A DNA stretch of 64,000 nucleotides, from assembly GCF_030812295.1 (NCBI RefSeq), contig NZ_JAUSSK010000001.1:1116001-1180000 (forward strand). Reading direction: 5' to 3'. The notes below the pieces were generated by a model. It saw nothing but the letters and a program-made list of their open reading frames with translations, had not been told where the DNA came from and did not search any database. Below are positions 32,005-39,901 of this stretch, one piece after another (position 1 is the stretch's first letter; the number at the start of each line of letters is the position of its first letter). This DNA comes from Luteibacter jiangsuensis (GTDB lineage: Bacteria; Pseudomonadota; Gammaproteobacteria; Xanthomonadales; Rhodanobacteraceae). The position numbers were made by a program, and so were the translations under genes.

Positions 32005-32832
32005 TCAGGTGAAGCTGTGCTCGACGCCGGGGAAACGCTTCTCGCGCACATCCTCGACGTAGGCGCCGATGGCGCCCTGGATGGAATCGCGTCCCGCGAG
32101 GAAATCCTTGGAAAAGCGTGGCCGCTTGCCCGGCGTGAGGCCGAGCATGTCGTACACCACCAGTACCTGGCCGTCGCAGTCCACGCCTGCGCCGATCCCG
32201 ATGGTGGGGATCGAAAGCCCGGCGGTGATCCGCGCCGCCACGGCGGTGGGCACGCATTCCAGCACGAGCAGGTCGGCACCCGCGGCCTCCACGGCCCTGG
32301 CATCGGCCAGGAGCTTGTCGGCGGCGTCCTGCGTCTTGCCCTGGACCTTATAACCGCCGAACTTGTTCACCGACTGCGGGGTGAGACCAAGGTGCGCGCA
32401 TACCGGGATGTCACGCTCGGCCAGCGCGGCAATCACCTCGCAGATGCGCCCGGCGCCCTCGATCTTGACCATGGCCGCGCCGCCCTGCGCGACCAGTCGT
32501 GTCGCGGTCTCCATCGCCGAGGGAACATCGCGATCGCTCATGAACGGAAGGTCGGCGACCAGGAGGGTCGACGACAGCCCGCGCGCGACCGCGGCGGTGT
32601 GGTAGACCATTTCGTCGACCGTGACGGGCAAGGTACTCGACCGCCCCTGCACCACCATGCCCAGCGAATCGCCAACCAGGGCCACGTCGACCCCGGCGGA
32701 CTCCAGTTGCGCGGCGAAACTCGCGTCGTAGGCGGTGAGCATCACGATCTTCCTGCCTTCGGCTTTCATCGCCTTCAGGCCCGGCACGGTCACCGGCTTG
32801 CGTGCCGGTGCGCTCGTTTTTTCCACGTACAC
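32005..32832 (-). CDS. panB: PanB, ketopantoate hydroxymethyltransferase
   Basis: 275 aa. It transfers a hydroxymethyl group from 5,10-methylene-THF to alpha-ketoisovalerate, the first committed step of pantothenate synthesis. Signatures: [58 protein letters not shown], and the end [15 protein letters not shown]. The start is GTG at 32832 or, two codons later, GTG at 32826; Shine-Dalgarno signals are weak. It is downstream of a glycosyltransferase gene by 55 bases and directly upstream of panC. Confidence 0.96.
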   Translation of the reverse strand: MYVEKTSAPARKPVTVPGLKAMKAEGRKIVMLTAYDASFAAQLESAGVDVALVGDSLGMVVQGRSSTLPVTVDEMVYHTAAVARGLSSTLLVADLPFMSDRDVPSAMETATRLVAQGGAAMVKIEGAGRICEVIAALAERDIPVCAHLGLTPQSVNKFGGYKVQGKTQDAADKLLADARAVEAAGADLLVLECVPTAVAARITAGLSIPTIGIGAGVDCDGQVLVVYDMLGLTPGKRPRFSKDFLAGRDSIQGAIGAYVEDVREKRFPGVEHSFT

Positions 32833-32887
32833 GCTCTTGTCGCCTTGTTGGGTGAAAGCGGAATTGTCCGCCTACGTGAGCGGTATC

Positions 32888-33982
32888 TCAAGGAACCATG
32901 GGCGCGGGGTGCAGACGCGCCCGCCATGCCGTGTCATCGAGGTGCAGGTCCGTCTCCGAAGGCTCCACCCCCGCCAGGGCCTCCGGGGTGACCTTGCCCA
33001 GGGCGAAGGAAATACCGGCATAGCGCTCGTAGTCCGCGAGGCTGCGCCGCCCTCCCAGCCAGGCCGGGGGCGGCACGGCCGGCATCCCGTGCATGCCGAA
33101 AGCGGCTTCCACCGCCTTCATCGAGCGCTTGCCCAGGGCGGCCCCATCCAGCGCGGTCTCGCCCCGCTTCAACGCCGTGCGCTGGTCGTCCCATACCTTG
33201 GGCGCATCCGTCCTTCCGTAGTAATGCCACACCACGTGCCGATGCGGATGAAACAAGTCATAACCATGCGTATACGCCCGGACCGCCAGCGTGATCTCCT
33301 CGGTATTGAAATAATGGTCCGGATCGGCAGGGACATCACGCACGAAGCTGCCGTCGGTGAAAGCGAAGCCGCCGCTGAAAAAGCGCGCCGGAATGGGTCC
33401 CAATTTTCCTGCAGGGGAGACGATGAGGGTCGACGCCGTACGTATCACACCGAGTCCGCCGAAGCCCACGAAGTCGATCTGGTAGCCCTCGTTGCACGGT
33501 TCGGCGACGGGCTCACCTGGTACGTAGGCTGGCGGGTGGGCCACCAGCACGGGATGCGGGCGCCGCGTGGAACGCACGCTCTCCAGCAGGTCGATGAGCT
33601 CGCTGTCCCAGTGCCGGGCGAAACGATGATGGGAATCCAGCTGCAAGGTGTAGTCCTCGCCGTCGAAGCCCCGCTGCGCCATCGCCCTCGCCCAGCCGCA
33701 ACCGCGCGATTCGTTCATCGAATAATCGAGTACGTCGACCACGGTTCCAGCGCGGCTCAACCGGTGCCGCAAGCGCCCTTCGAAAACGCCGGTCTGAACG
33801 CGGAAGCCCGCCTCGGCGAACACATCGCTGCGCTCGCTCTCATCGTGCTGCCAACACACCGTCACATGCACGCGGCCGGGACGACGAGCCCGGTCGATCA
33901 TGTCGATGAGGGTGGGGATCAATTCGGGGTCCCTGTACGCGGGGATCTGCACGAAGATCGTCTTGCCGTCACGTTCGTCCAT
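32888..33982 (-). CDS. GT60-like glycosyltransferase (GlcNAc-transferase family)
   Basis: 364 aa, soluble, no signal peptide or membrane helix. The N-terminal part reads TIFVQIPAYRDPELIPTL and RVHVTVCWQHD, followed by RGCGWARAMAQ and EDYTLQLDSHHRF, where the DSH triad resembles the metal-binding DxD/DxH of the GT60 (PF11397) family. That family includes the Dictyostelium Skp1 hydroxyproline GlcNAc-transferase; bacterial members are of unknown acceptor. Later EEITLAVRAYTHGYD and HHVWHYYGR-like strings also fit. The ATG at 33982 has GGAG seven bases upstream. It lies between folK and panB with no sugar-metabolism neighbour, so its substrate cannot be inferred. Confidence 0.75.
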   Translation of the reverse strand: MDERDGKTIFVQIPAYRDPELIPTLIDMIDRARRPGRVHVTVCWQHDESERSDVFAEAGFRVQTGVFEGRLRHRLSRAGTVVDVLDYSMNESRGCGWARAMAQRGFDGEDYTLQLDSHHRFARHWDSELIDLLESVRSTRRPHPVLVAHPPAYVPGEPVAEPCNEGYQIDFVGFGGLGVIRTASTLIVSPAGKLGPIPARFFSGGFAFTDGSFVRDVPADPDHYFNTEEITLAVRAYTHGYDLFHPHRHVVWHYYGRTDAPKVWDDQRTALKRGETALDGAALGKRSMKAVEAAFGMHGMPAVPPPAWLGGRRSLADYERYAGISFALGKVTPEALAGVEPSETDLHLDDTAWRARLHPAPMVP

Positions 33983-34039
33983 AAACGCTCCACGGGATGC
34001 CTGTCCTGGCATCGCCGATCCTACTCTCCGCGCCAGGAT

Positions 34040-34525
34040 CTAGGGAAGGACCACGCAATCCTTCGTGTCCACCGCCCTTAGCAGGTCCGCCACGCGTCCA
34101 TGCCCGGGCACGGCCTGTCCGGGGTCGAGGTCGGCCAGCGGCAACAGGACGAAAGCGCGTTCGGCGATCCGAGGATGCGGCAGGCTCAGCCGGTCGTCGT
34201 CGAGCACCCGGTCCCCATAGAGAAGCAGGTCGAGATCCAGCGTCCGTGGCCCCCAGCGCTCACCATCGCGCACCCGGCCGAAGGCCTGTTCGGTCTTCAG
34301 CAGGACATCCAGCAAGGCGTGCGGCGACAACGTGGTATCCACCGCGATAGCCGCGTTGACGAAATCGGGTTGGGGGACCGGCCCCCACGGCGGCGTCCGG
34401 TAGAACCGGGAGCAGCCGGCGAGTGCGAGGCCTGGCTCCCCGGCGAGCCGTGCGATGGCCGCCTCGAGCCGCTGCCGGACATCGCCGAGATTGCCGCCCA
34501 GGCCGATCGAGGCGCGAACGCTCAC
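34040..34525 (-). CDS. folK: FolK, HPPK (folate synthesis)
   Basis: 161 aa. It pyrophosphorylates 6-hydroxymethyl-7,8-dihydropterin. Diagnostic motifs: IGLGGNLGDVRQRL at the N-terminus, FYRTPPWGP, and the HPPK signature RWGPRTLDLDLLLYG, followed by LPHPRIAERAFVLLPL. The start is GTG at 34525 overlapping the pcnB stop (GTGA), as often seen for pcnB-folK pairs. Confidence 0.96.
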   Translation of the reverse strand: MSVRASIGLGGNLGDVRQRLEAAIARLAGEPGLALAGCSRFYRTPPWGPVPQPDFVNAAIAVDTTLSPHALLDVLLKTEQAFGRVRDGERWGPRTLDLDLLLYGDRVLDDDRLSLPHPRIAERAFVLLPLADLDPGQAVPGHGRVADLLRAVDTKDCVVLP

Positions 34526-35883
34526 GCTCCGCCCGAATCGCCTTTACCGCGGCCAACGGGCTTGCGCCTGCGGCGGCGCTTGCGGGCGGGTGCCGCGGAG
34601 GCCGCCGTCGCCTCGTGGGACGGCACGCCACCGCCGCCCAGGGCGGCGGCGAGCATTTCCGGCGGCAACTGCTGGGCATGCGCCCACCACTCGCCGAGTT
34701 CACGCATGCCTGCGGATTCATGTGCGCGCAGCAACAGGAAATCGAAGGCGGCGCGGAACCGTGGATGCGACATCAGGCGGAACACGCGCTTGCGGTGGAT
34801 CTGCTCGAAGCGCGGCTGCAACGCCCAGATCTCCTCCATCGTGAAGGTAAAGCGGCGCGGGATCGCCACGCGCTGGCACTGTTCGCCGACGACATGCACG
34901 GCGGCGCGCTGCCATGCCTCGTTGGCGTCGTAGCCCTGGGCGATCCAGCCGTTGGCCTGGTCGCGCACTTCGCCCCACAGCAGCACCGCGTACAGGAAGG
35001 CCGGGGTAACCGACTTGCCCTCGGCGATGCGCGCATCGGTGTTGGCGAGGCCTTGTTCCACGAGCGCACGAAGCGCGTGGTCGCCGCGTTCCAGCGCGCG
35101 CGCCGTGGCCGGGAACAGGAACTTCAGCAAGCCGCAGGCCTCGAGCATCTTGAAGCTCTTCAAGCCGTGGCCGGCGAGGAACAGCTTCAGCGACTCGTCG
35201 AACAGCCGCGCCGGGGCGGCTTCGCCCAACAGATTGCCCAGGGTCGCGAACGGTGCCGACGCCGCGGGATCGATCTTGAAATCGAGCTTGGCGGCCAGCC
35301 GCGCCGCACGCAGCATGCGAACCGGGTCCTCGCGGTAGCGTTGCTCCGGATCGCCGATGAGGCGCATCGAGCGGTCTTCGAGGTCACGCATGCCGCCGAC
35401 ATAGTCACGCACGCTGAAATCGGCGATGTCGTAGTAAAGGGCGTTGACCCGGAAATCGCGGCGGACCGCGTCTTCCTCGATCGATCCCCAGATATTGTCG
35501 CGAACGATCCGTCCATCGACGATGTGACGGTCGCCTTCACCACCCTCTTCACCCGTGCCGCGGAAGGTCGCCACCTCGATGATCTCGGGCCCGAACACCA
35601 CATGGGCCAGCCGGAAGCGCCGGCCGATCAGGCGGCAGTTGCGGAACAGCCCCTTCACCTCTTCCGGCGTGGCGTTGGTGGCCACGTCGAAGTCCTTCGG
35701 ATGCCCGCCCAGCAGCAGGTCGCGGACGGCGCCGCCGACGAGGTACGCGGCAAAACCGGCGTCGTGCAGGCGATACAGCACGCGCAGCGCGGCCTTGCTG
35801 ATGTTCTTGCGGGAAATGGAGTGCTGGTCGCGCGGAATGATGCGCAGTACCGGCGAAACGTCACTCCTGGTTTCAGAATTCAA
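34522..35883 (-). CDS. pcnB: PcnB, poly(A) polymerase I
   Basis: 453 aa. PcnB adds 3' poly(A) tails that promote RNA decay. The nucleotidyltransferase core is AAYLVGGAVRDLLLGGHPKDFDVATNA (GG and DxD motifs), then RRDFRVNALYYD and RYREDPVRMLRAARLAAKL; the tail ends in an Arg/Lys-rich stretch (RKRRRRRKP) typical of PcnB rather than the CCA enzyme. No ATG fits; TTG at 35883 (LNSETRSDVSPVLRI) is the most plausible start, with AGGA 13 bases upstream, but the true start is uncertain by about 20 codons. Followed by folK with a 4-base overlap. Confidence 0.93.
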   Translation of the reverse strand: MNSETRSDVSPVLRIIPRDQHSISRKNISKAALRVLYRLHDAGFAAYLVGGAVRDLLLGGHPKDFDVATNATPEEVKGLFRNCRLIGRRFRLAHVVFGPEIIEVATFRGTGEEGGEGDRHIVDGRIVRDNIWGSIEEDAVRRDFRVNALYYDIADFSVRDYVGGMRDLEDRSMRLIGDPEQRYREDPVRMLRAARLAAKLDFKIDPAASAPFATLGNLLGEAAPARLFDESLKLFLAGHGLKSFKMLEACGLLKFLFPATARALERGDHALRALVEQGLANTDARIAEGKSVTPAFLYAVLLWGEVRDQANGWIAQGYDANEAWQRAAVHVVGEQCQRVAIPRRFTFTMEEIWALQPRFEQIHRKRVFRLMSHPRFRAAFDFLLLRAHESAGMRELGEWWAHAQQLPPEMLAAALGGGGVPSHEATAASAAPARKRRRRRKPVGRGKGDSGGA

Positions 35884-36009
35884 GCGATCGAGGTCCTGGC
35901 GAGCGCTCCGGCGCCCGTTCAAGTAGCTGCCCCCACCGGCGGGCGGTGTCGGGATGAATGGGCCCAATGTAACGAATTCGACCCAGTTCGACGAGCGGCC
36001 ATAAAGTCG

Positions 36010-36037
36010 TTGCCGGACGCCGTAATTTGGATATACT
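36010..36037 (+). promoter_or_regulatory. Promoter of tRNA-Glu
   Basis: TTGCCG (36010-36015) and TATACT (36032-36037) are 16 bases apart and followed by a GC-rich AGCGCGC discriminator, as usual for stable-RNA promoters under stringent control. The predicted start is about 20 bases before the mature tRNA. Confidence 0.75.
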
Positions 36038-36065
36038 AGCGCGCTTCGTACCCCCGGTACGACCC

Positions 36066-36141
36066 GCTCCCTTCGTCTAGTGGTCCAGGACACCGCCCTC
36101 TCAAGGCGGGAACACGAGTTCGAACCTCGTAGGGAGCGCCA
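36066..36141 (+). tRNA. tRNA-Glu(CUC)
   Basis: 76 nt including CCA. Acceptor GCTCCCT pairs with AGGGAGC; anticodon stem CCGCC/GGCGG with loop CTCTCAA, anticodon CTC; T arm with GTTCGAAC. It lies 27 bases before the ferredoxin ATG, so the tRNA and fdxA may share a transcript. Confidence 0.97.
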
Positions 36142-36168
36142 CTTTCCTTCCGGCGCCGAACCGTTCGC

Positions 36169-36492
36169 ATGACCTTTGTCGTCACCGACAACTGCATCAA
36201 GTGCAAGTACACGGACTGCGTCGAGGTGTGTCCCGTCGACGCATTCCACGAAGGCCCGAACTTCCTCGTGATCAATCCGGACGAGTGCATCGACTGCACC
36301 CTCTGCGAGCCGGAGTGCCCGATCAACGCCATCTATCCCGAGGACGATGTCCCCGCGGGCCAGGAGGCCTTCGTCGCGCTCAATGCCGAGCTATCCAGGG
36401 AGTGGCCGGTGATCACCGAGCGCAAGGACGGCCTTCCCGATGCGAAGGAATGGGAAAACAAGCCCGGCAAACTGGCCGAGCTCAAGCGCTGA
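36169..36492 (+). CDS. fdxA: FdxA-type 7Fe ferredoxin
   Basis: 107 aa small electron carrier with one [3Fe-4S] and one [4Fe-4S] cluster. Cysteines at 9, 12, 17, 21 and 40, 43, 46, 50 form the two binding motifs ([14 protein letters not shown] and [12 protein letters not shown]). The C-terminal tail ([18 protein letters not shown]) is typical of proteobacterial FdxA of about 107 residues. Start ATG at 36169. In many xanthomonads and pseudomonads fdxA stands alone or near mutS; here it follows tRNA-Glu. Partner enzymes are unknown. Confidence 0.96.
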   Translation: MTFVVTDNCIKCKYTDCVEVCPVDAFHEGPNFLVINPDECIDCTLCEPECPINAIYPEDDVPAGQEAFVALNAELSREWPVITERKDGLPDAKEWENKPGKLAELKR

Positions 36493-36504
36493 CGCCCCGC
36501 CGTG

Positions 36505-36525
36505 GAAAGACCCCTAGGGGCCTTT
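36505..36525. terminator. Weak terminator-like dyad between fdxA and the convergent lipoprotein gene
   Basis: AAAG-A-CCCCTAGGGG-C-CTTT is an interrupted palindrome 12 bases after the fdxA stop. The central CCCCTAGGGG leaves almost no loop, so activity as a terminator is doubtful. Confidence 0.35.
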
Positions 36526-36526
36526 G

Positions 36527-37489
36527 TCATGGAATCGCCTGTTCCCAGAAGGAATAGGTGAACGATGCCGGCCCGTTCATCACCGTGGGAAGCGTCACTC
36601 GGACCACGGGCACCCAACGCTTGTAACGGGTATTGAAGTCTTGCTGGTTCGCCTTCGCCTCGTTCAATGCGGCCGTATTCCCGGAAATCCAGAAGAACGC
36701 TTCCAGCGGGATATGGCTGTCGTTCTGGGCCCACGTCCCGATCTTGACCTCGTTCTGTATGTTGAACGCCGTTTTGCCGAGCGCGTTCCGGATAAGCGCG
36801 AGTTGCGCGAACGCCTGGTAGGCCCCCGCGGTACCTGGCTTCATCATGAATACGCACTGCTCCTGATAGAGCGCGCCGGCTCCGAACCGGGCCATCCATT
36901 GGGCGCTGGTGGTGATCCCCATTGCCTGGCAAGAACCCGTGCCGGCAACCGTCGACGGACCACAACCGTCCCTCTCCGGCGAATTCCTGGTATCCGTGGC
37001 GCCATCGACGGGAAATGCGCAAAGCACCGTCAACTGGGTATAGCCGTCGCCGGGACTGTCCGCGTAGAAGTGCGGGAGGATGATGAATCCCGTGTAGTAA
37101 CCCCTGGCCAACGCGCCCAGTGCGTTGTCCTTGCGCAACCAGGAAAACGACACGCCTTGTGGCTGCGCGTTGCTCATGTTGGGGTTCCAGATATCGTATC
37201 CCGCCCCGCGATTGACCGTGCGTAGCAGGATTCCCGAACACAACACCGCAGGCAGCGGATTCGGATCATCGGCATACTTCCGACAGTCCGCCACGGCATC
37301 GTCATAGCGCTCCTGCAAATGCGCCGCCACGGTCGCTCCCTCGCCGTCGTGAGCTCCTTGCACCACGTTCGACACGTGTGCCTGCCGCATGCCCGTCGAC
37401 GTCCGCGCATCCTGCGTCGGCACGCCGGCACAGCCTCCCAGCAATACCAGCATCACGCCAAGCAACGTCCAGTGTTCGTACCGCTTCAT
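36527..37489 (-). CDS. Cysteine-rich secreted lipoprotein, paralogue A
   Basis: 320 aa. A lipoprotein signal ends at LLGGC (Cys20). The mature part has an N-terminal polar stretch, then LCSGILLRTVNRGAGYDIWNP, GVSFSWLRKDNALGALA, TVLCAFPVDG, GCGPSTVAGTGSCQAMGITT and the C-terminal RWVPVVRVTLP. Many cysteines suggest disulfides in the periplasm or outside. It is clearly paralogous to the next gene over its whole length. From memory, the layout resembles proteins annotated as halovibrin HvnA in pseudomonads, but I cannot verify this and no catalytic motif is assigned. The ATG at 37489 has AAGGAG eight bases upstream. Confidence 0.82.
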   Translation of the reverse strand: MKRYEHWTLLGVMLVLLGGCAGVPTQDARTSTGMRQAHVSNVVQGAHDGEGATVAAHLQERYDDAVADCRKYADDPNPLPAVLCSGILLRTVNRGAGYDIWNPNMSNAQPQGVSFSWLRKDNALGALARGYYTGFIILPHFYADSPGDGYTQLTVLCAFPVDGATDTRNSPERDGCGPSTVAGTGSCQAMGITTSAQWMARFGAGALYQEQCVFMMKPGTAGAYQAFAQLALIRNALGKTAFNIQNEVKIGTWAQNDSHIPLEAFFWISGNTAALNEAKANQQDFNTRYKRWVPVVRVTLPTVMNGPASFTYSFWEQAIP

Positions 37490-37558
37490 GATCCTCTCCT
37501 TCCATGGTGGTTCGTGCGACGGCAGCCCGGTGCGGCGCGGCACGGCGGGCCTGGTTCC

Positions 37559-38518
37559 TCAAGGCACCGCCTGCTCCCCGGACACGTATTCGAACGTGGC
37601 ATGTGCACTCGCATTGGCGGGCAAGGTCATGCGGAGGATGGGCCGCCAGGGCCCACCCGCCCGGATGAAGTCCCTCTGCATGCCTTGCGCGGACGGCAGT
37701 CCCGTACCGCCACCGGCGTAGAAAAAGGCGGCAAGCGGGATGGTCCCGACGATGTTCTGCGGCCATTCGGCGACGATCAGTTCATTCTGCGTCTGGAACG
37801 AAAGCGTCCCCAACCCACTCATCGTCGACGGGAGCAAGGCGAACATCGTCGAGGCGCCAGGAGTGCCTGTCTTCGTCGTGAATCCGCACTGGTGCGAATT
37901 CGGGTAGTCGGTGACGAGCCGGTAATGACTGAGCCAGGCGGCGGTCGTGGTGATGCCCTGGGCCTGGCAGGGCCCGCTCGTCGCCGGGTGGCGGACATTG
38001 GCACCGCAACCGAAGCTGCCTCGCGCGTCGGAATTCGCATCGATCGGATACGCGCAAAGCACCTCGATCGGGTAATAGGGGAAGGTTCCCTGGTAGTCCT
38101 TCGGCACGAACAGGAAACCGGCGTCGTAGCCGAAAGCCAGCTTGCCGAACTTGGCGTCCTGGCGCAGCCACGAGAACGACACACCCCCCACCTTCGGACT
38201 ATTCGGGTTGGGGTTCCACACGCCGAAAGCCGCGGAATACTGGCCGCCACGCAAGAGCACGCCCGAACAGTGGAATGCAGGACGGCCGCTACCGCAATCG
38301 GCCGGGGTCAGGGCGTAGAGGCCTTGGAACAACAGGGCCATGTTCCGTCCTTCCTCGTCGTTCGTGTTCTGCGGCGCGACGACGCCTCGCGACAAGACGG
38401 AAGCTGCCGATGGAGGCTGTGGCGTGGGAAGGTGTGGCGGTGCCGAGGCACACGCGGTCAGGAGGGCGAGCAACAAGCAGCAAAGCGCGCGCCATGCGCG
38501 CAGGGTCATCACATCCAT
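37559..38518 (-). CDS. Cysteine-rich secreted lipoprotein, paralogue B
   Basis: 319 aa. Signal with lipobox LLTAC (Cys23). It mirrors paralogue A: HCSGVLLRGGQYSAAFGVWNP, GVSFSWLRQDAKFGKLAFGYD, EVLCAYPIDA, FGCGANVRHPATSGPCQAQGITTTAAWL, QCGFTTK, LSFQTQNELIVAEWPQN and WRPILRMTLP. Same family, moderate divergence, so an old tandem duplication. The ATG at 38518 has AGGAG nine bases upstream. Spacing of 69 bases to paralogue A and 57 to the zinc-ribbon frame suggests one transcript. Function unknown. Confidence 0.82.
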   Translation of the reverse strand: MDVMTLRAWRALCCLLLALLTACASAPPHLPTPQPPSAASVLSRGVVAPQNTNDEEGRNMALLFQGLYALTPADCGSGRPAFHCSGVLLRGGQYSAAFGVWNPNPNSPKVGGVSFSWLRQDAKFGKLAFGYDAGFLFVPKDYQGTFPYYPIEVLCAYPIDANSDARGSFGCGANVRHPATSGPCQAQGITTTAAWLSHYRLVTDYPNSHQCGFTTKTGTPGASTMFALLPSTMSGLGTLSFQTQNELIVAEWPQNIVGTIPLAAFFYAGGGTGLPSAQGMQRDFIRAGGPWRPILRMTLPANASAHATFEYVSGEQAVP

Positions 38519-38575
38519 GCGTCGAACTCCTTTTCAAGGAAGGCGCCCCCGAGGGAGCGCCAGCCCGTTCCGTTG

Positions 38576-38937
38576 CTACAACTTGGTGCCGCAATATCCG
38601 CAGTAGACCCACCCTATGGCAGAAGCGTTGCCGCACGTAGTGCAATACCCCGAGGCCACGGGTGGCCGCGGCGTCGGCAACGGTCCTGGAGGCGGCGTCG
38701 GTGCGGAAGTAGGCGGCGGCGGGGGCGGCACCGGTGCCGCGGTCGCCGGCGGTGGTGGCACCGGTGCCTTGGTTACCGGATCCACGGGATGGGGATCCAG
38801 TTCGTACTGACGGACCGGGCGCCCACCCCACCCGTCGCGTCCGCCTGGGTGGCGGCGTTGGCCCGTTCGACCAACTGCTCCACCACCCGTTCGATCGCGC
38901 TCAACCGGGACAATAGCTGCCCATTCGTGTCTTCCAT
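38576..38937 (-). pseudogene. Frameshifted coiled-coil / zinc-ribbon protein
   Basis: A textbook start (AAGGAGG then ATG at 38937) opens MEDTNGQLLSRLSAIERVVE, a coiled-coil-like helix. That frame stops after 54 codons at 38773. From about 38830 the -1 frame carries a better continuation: QYELDPHPVDPV, a proline-rich linker, and a terminal zinc ribbon with two CxxC pairs (CTTCGNASAIGWVYCGYCG). One extra G in the GGGG run near 38827-38830 would join both parts into a protein of about 120 aa. It may be a true mutation, a sequencing error, or a site of slippage. It heads the lipoprotein cluster. Confidence 0.65.
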
Positions 38938-38955
38938 GACTCCCTCCTTGGTTTC

Positions 38956-38968
38956 GGCACGCCGTGCC
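38956..38968. promoter_or_regulatory. Operator-like palindrome upstream of the zinc-ribbon gene
   Basis: GGCACGCCGTGCC is a perfect 6+1+6 dyad, flanked by TTTC and AAAT. It lies 5-10 bases upstream of AAGGAGG, in the leader or promoter of the lipoprotein cluster. It could equally be an RNA hairpin. Confidence 0.35.
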
Positions 38969-39133
38969 AAATCGTGACGGACGTTGCACATGTCCGACGA
39001 CGTATATTCCGTCGACGCCAGTCTGTCGCCGATAGGCGACCGGGACCATATGGCATCGGTCGTAGGAACACGAGGAGCCAATCCGGCAACCACCACCTCG
39101 CCGCTCCGATGGCACTGTCGCTCGCGGGGCCCT

Positions 39134-39217
39134 GGTGGGAGCCGACCTTGTCGGCGATTCCGCGGCAGCGGGCACGATGGAGACAAGCACCCATCGCCGG
39201 CAGGGCCGGCTCCCACC
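39134..39217. repeat. REP doublet 4 with the conserved spacer, inverted orientation
   Basis: GGTGGGAGCCGACCTTGTCGGCGAT (39134-39158) and ATCGCCGGCAGGGCCGGCTCCCACC (39193-39217). Read on the minus strand, the spacer GATGGGTGCTTG...CCCGCTGCCGCGG matches the spacers of doublets 5 and 7, so the whole unit of about 84 bases is repeated, not just the REP arms. Confidence 0.9.
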
Positions 39218-39232
39218 AGGCCTTTCCTTCCC

Positions 39233-39260
39233 AAAAAAAACGCCGCCCGGAGGCGGCGTT
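39233..39260 (-). terminator. Rho-independent terminator of bamC
   Basis: Stem ACGCCGCC / GGCGGCGT with loop TCCG, followed on the minus strand by eight T residues; ideal intrinsic terminator 20 bases after the bamC-like stop. Confidence 0.96.
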
Positions 39261-39281
39261 CACGCGGGAGAGGCGAAAGGC

Positions 39282-39872
39282 TTACTTGCTGCCCATCCGC
39301 GACTTCAGCGCGTCGATCACGCGGCGCACACCATCGGCGTCGCCCTGCGCGCGGACTTCGCTGCCGGTACCGCTCGGGGTGACCGCCAGCACGACCGTGC
39401 GGGTGGCGCCCTTGGCCGAGGCCGGCGCGTCCTTGGCATCCTGGTCGGCGTTCTTGCCGCCACCGAACATGCGACGGAACAGGCCCGGGCGGCTTTCCGG
39501 CTTGCCGCGGCTCGCGGCGATCTGGTACGAGCGGGCGGCATCGTCGTGCGAAACCACCGAACCAAGGTCGCCCACGCTGATCAGTTCGCCGATGCGGCGA
39601 TAGGCGGCATCCGGATCGTCGGTGAGGATGAAGCCATCCGAGACCGGCGCGGCACCCTGGTTCGCGGCGGCCCCAGCGGCGCCCGAGCCAACGTCGGGAA
39701 TGACCAGGGCGGCACTGGTGGACGGCGTATCGAGGCCCGGCGGGATTTCCAGCGGGGCTTCCTGCTGGGCCCTTTCCCAATCCTTCGTGGAGCGGAACGC
39801 ACCGCAACCGGAAACGACCAGGACGGACAGGAGCAGTGCCGGGACGACCAGCGCGTACGAGGTTTTCTTCAT
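39282..39872 (-). CDS. bamC: BamC/NlpB-like outer-membrane lipoprotein
   Basis: 196 aa. Lipoprotein signal with VVSGC (Cys23). The mature N-terminus (STKDWERAQQEAPLEIPPGLDTP) resembles the BamC segment that contacts BamD (ExPPLxxPxxLxxP-like). The remainder is one small domain; E. coli BamC is 344 aa with two, so this is a short form. BamC is an accessory part of the beta-barrel assembly machine. Context supports the call: bamC lies directly downstream of dapA in gammaproteobacteria, as here (29 bases). The ATG at 39872 has only a weak Shine-Dalgarno. Confidence 0.78.
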   Translation of the reverse strand: MKKTSYALVVPALLLSVLVVSGCGAFRSTKDWERAQQEAPLEIPPGLDTPSTSAALVIPDVGSGAAGAAANQGAAPVSDGFILTDDPDAAYRRIGELISVGDLGSVVSHDDAARSYQIAASRGKPESRPGLFRRMFGGGKNADQDAKDAPASAKGATRTVVLAVTPSGTGSEVRAQGDADGVRRVIDALKSRMGSK

Positions 39873-39901
39873 GAACTTAGGGTTCCGTTGAGAAGGTTGC
39901 T

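Larger units (their letters stand above)
38938..39281. other. Intergenic region without a gene
   Basis: This 344-base stretch holds the upstream region of the zinc-ribbon gene, including the odd palindrome GGCACG-C-CGTGCC at 38956-38968 just upstream of the Shine-Dalgarno, then a REP doublet (39134-39217) and the bamC terminator. Short open frames here do not look coding. Confidence 0.7.
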
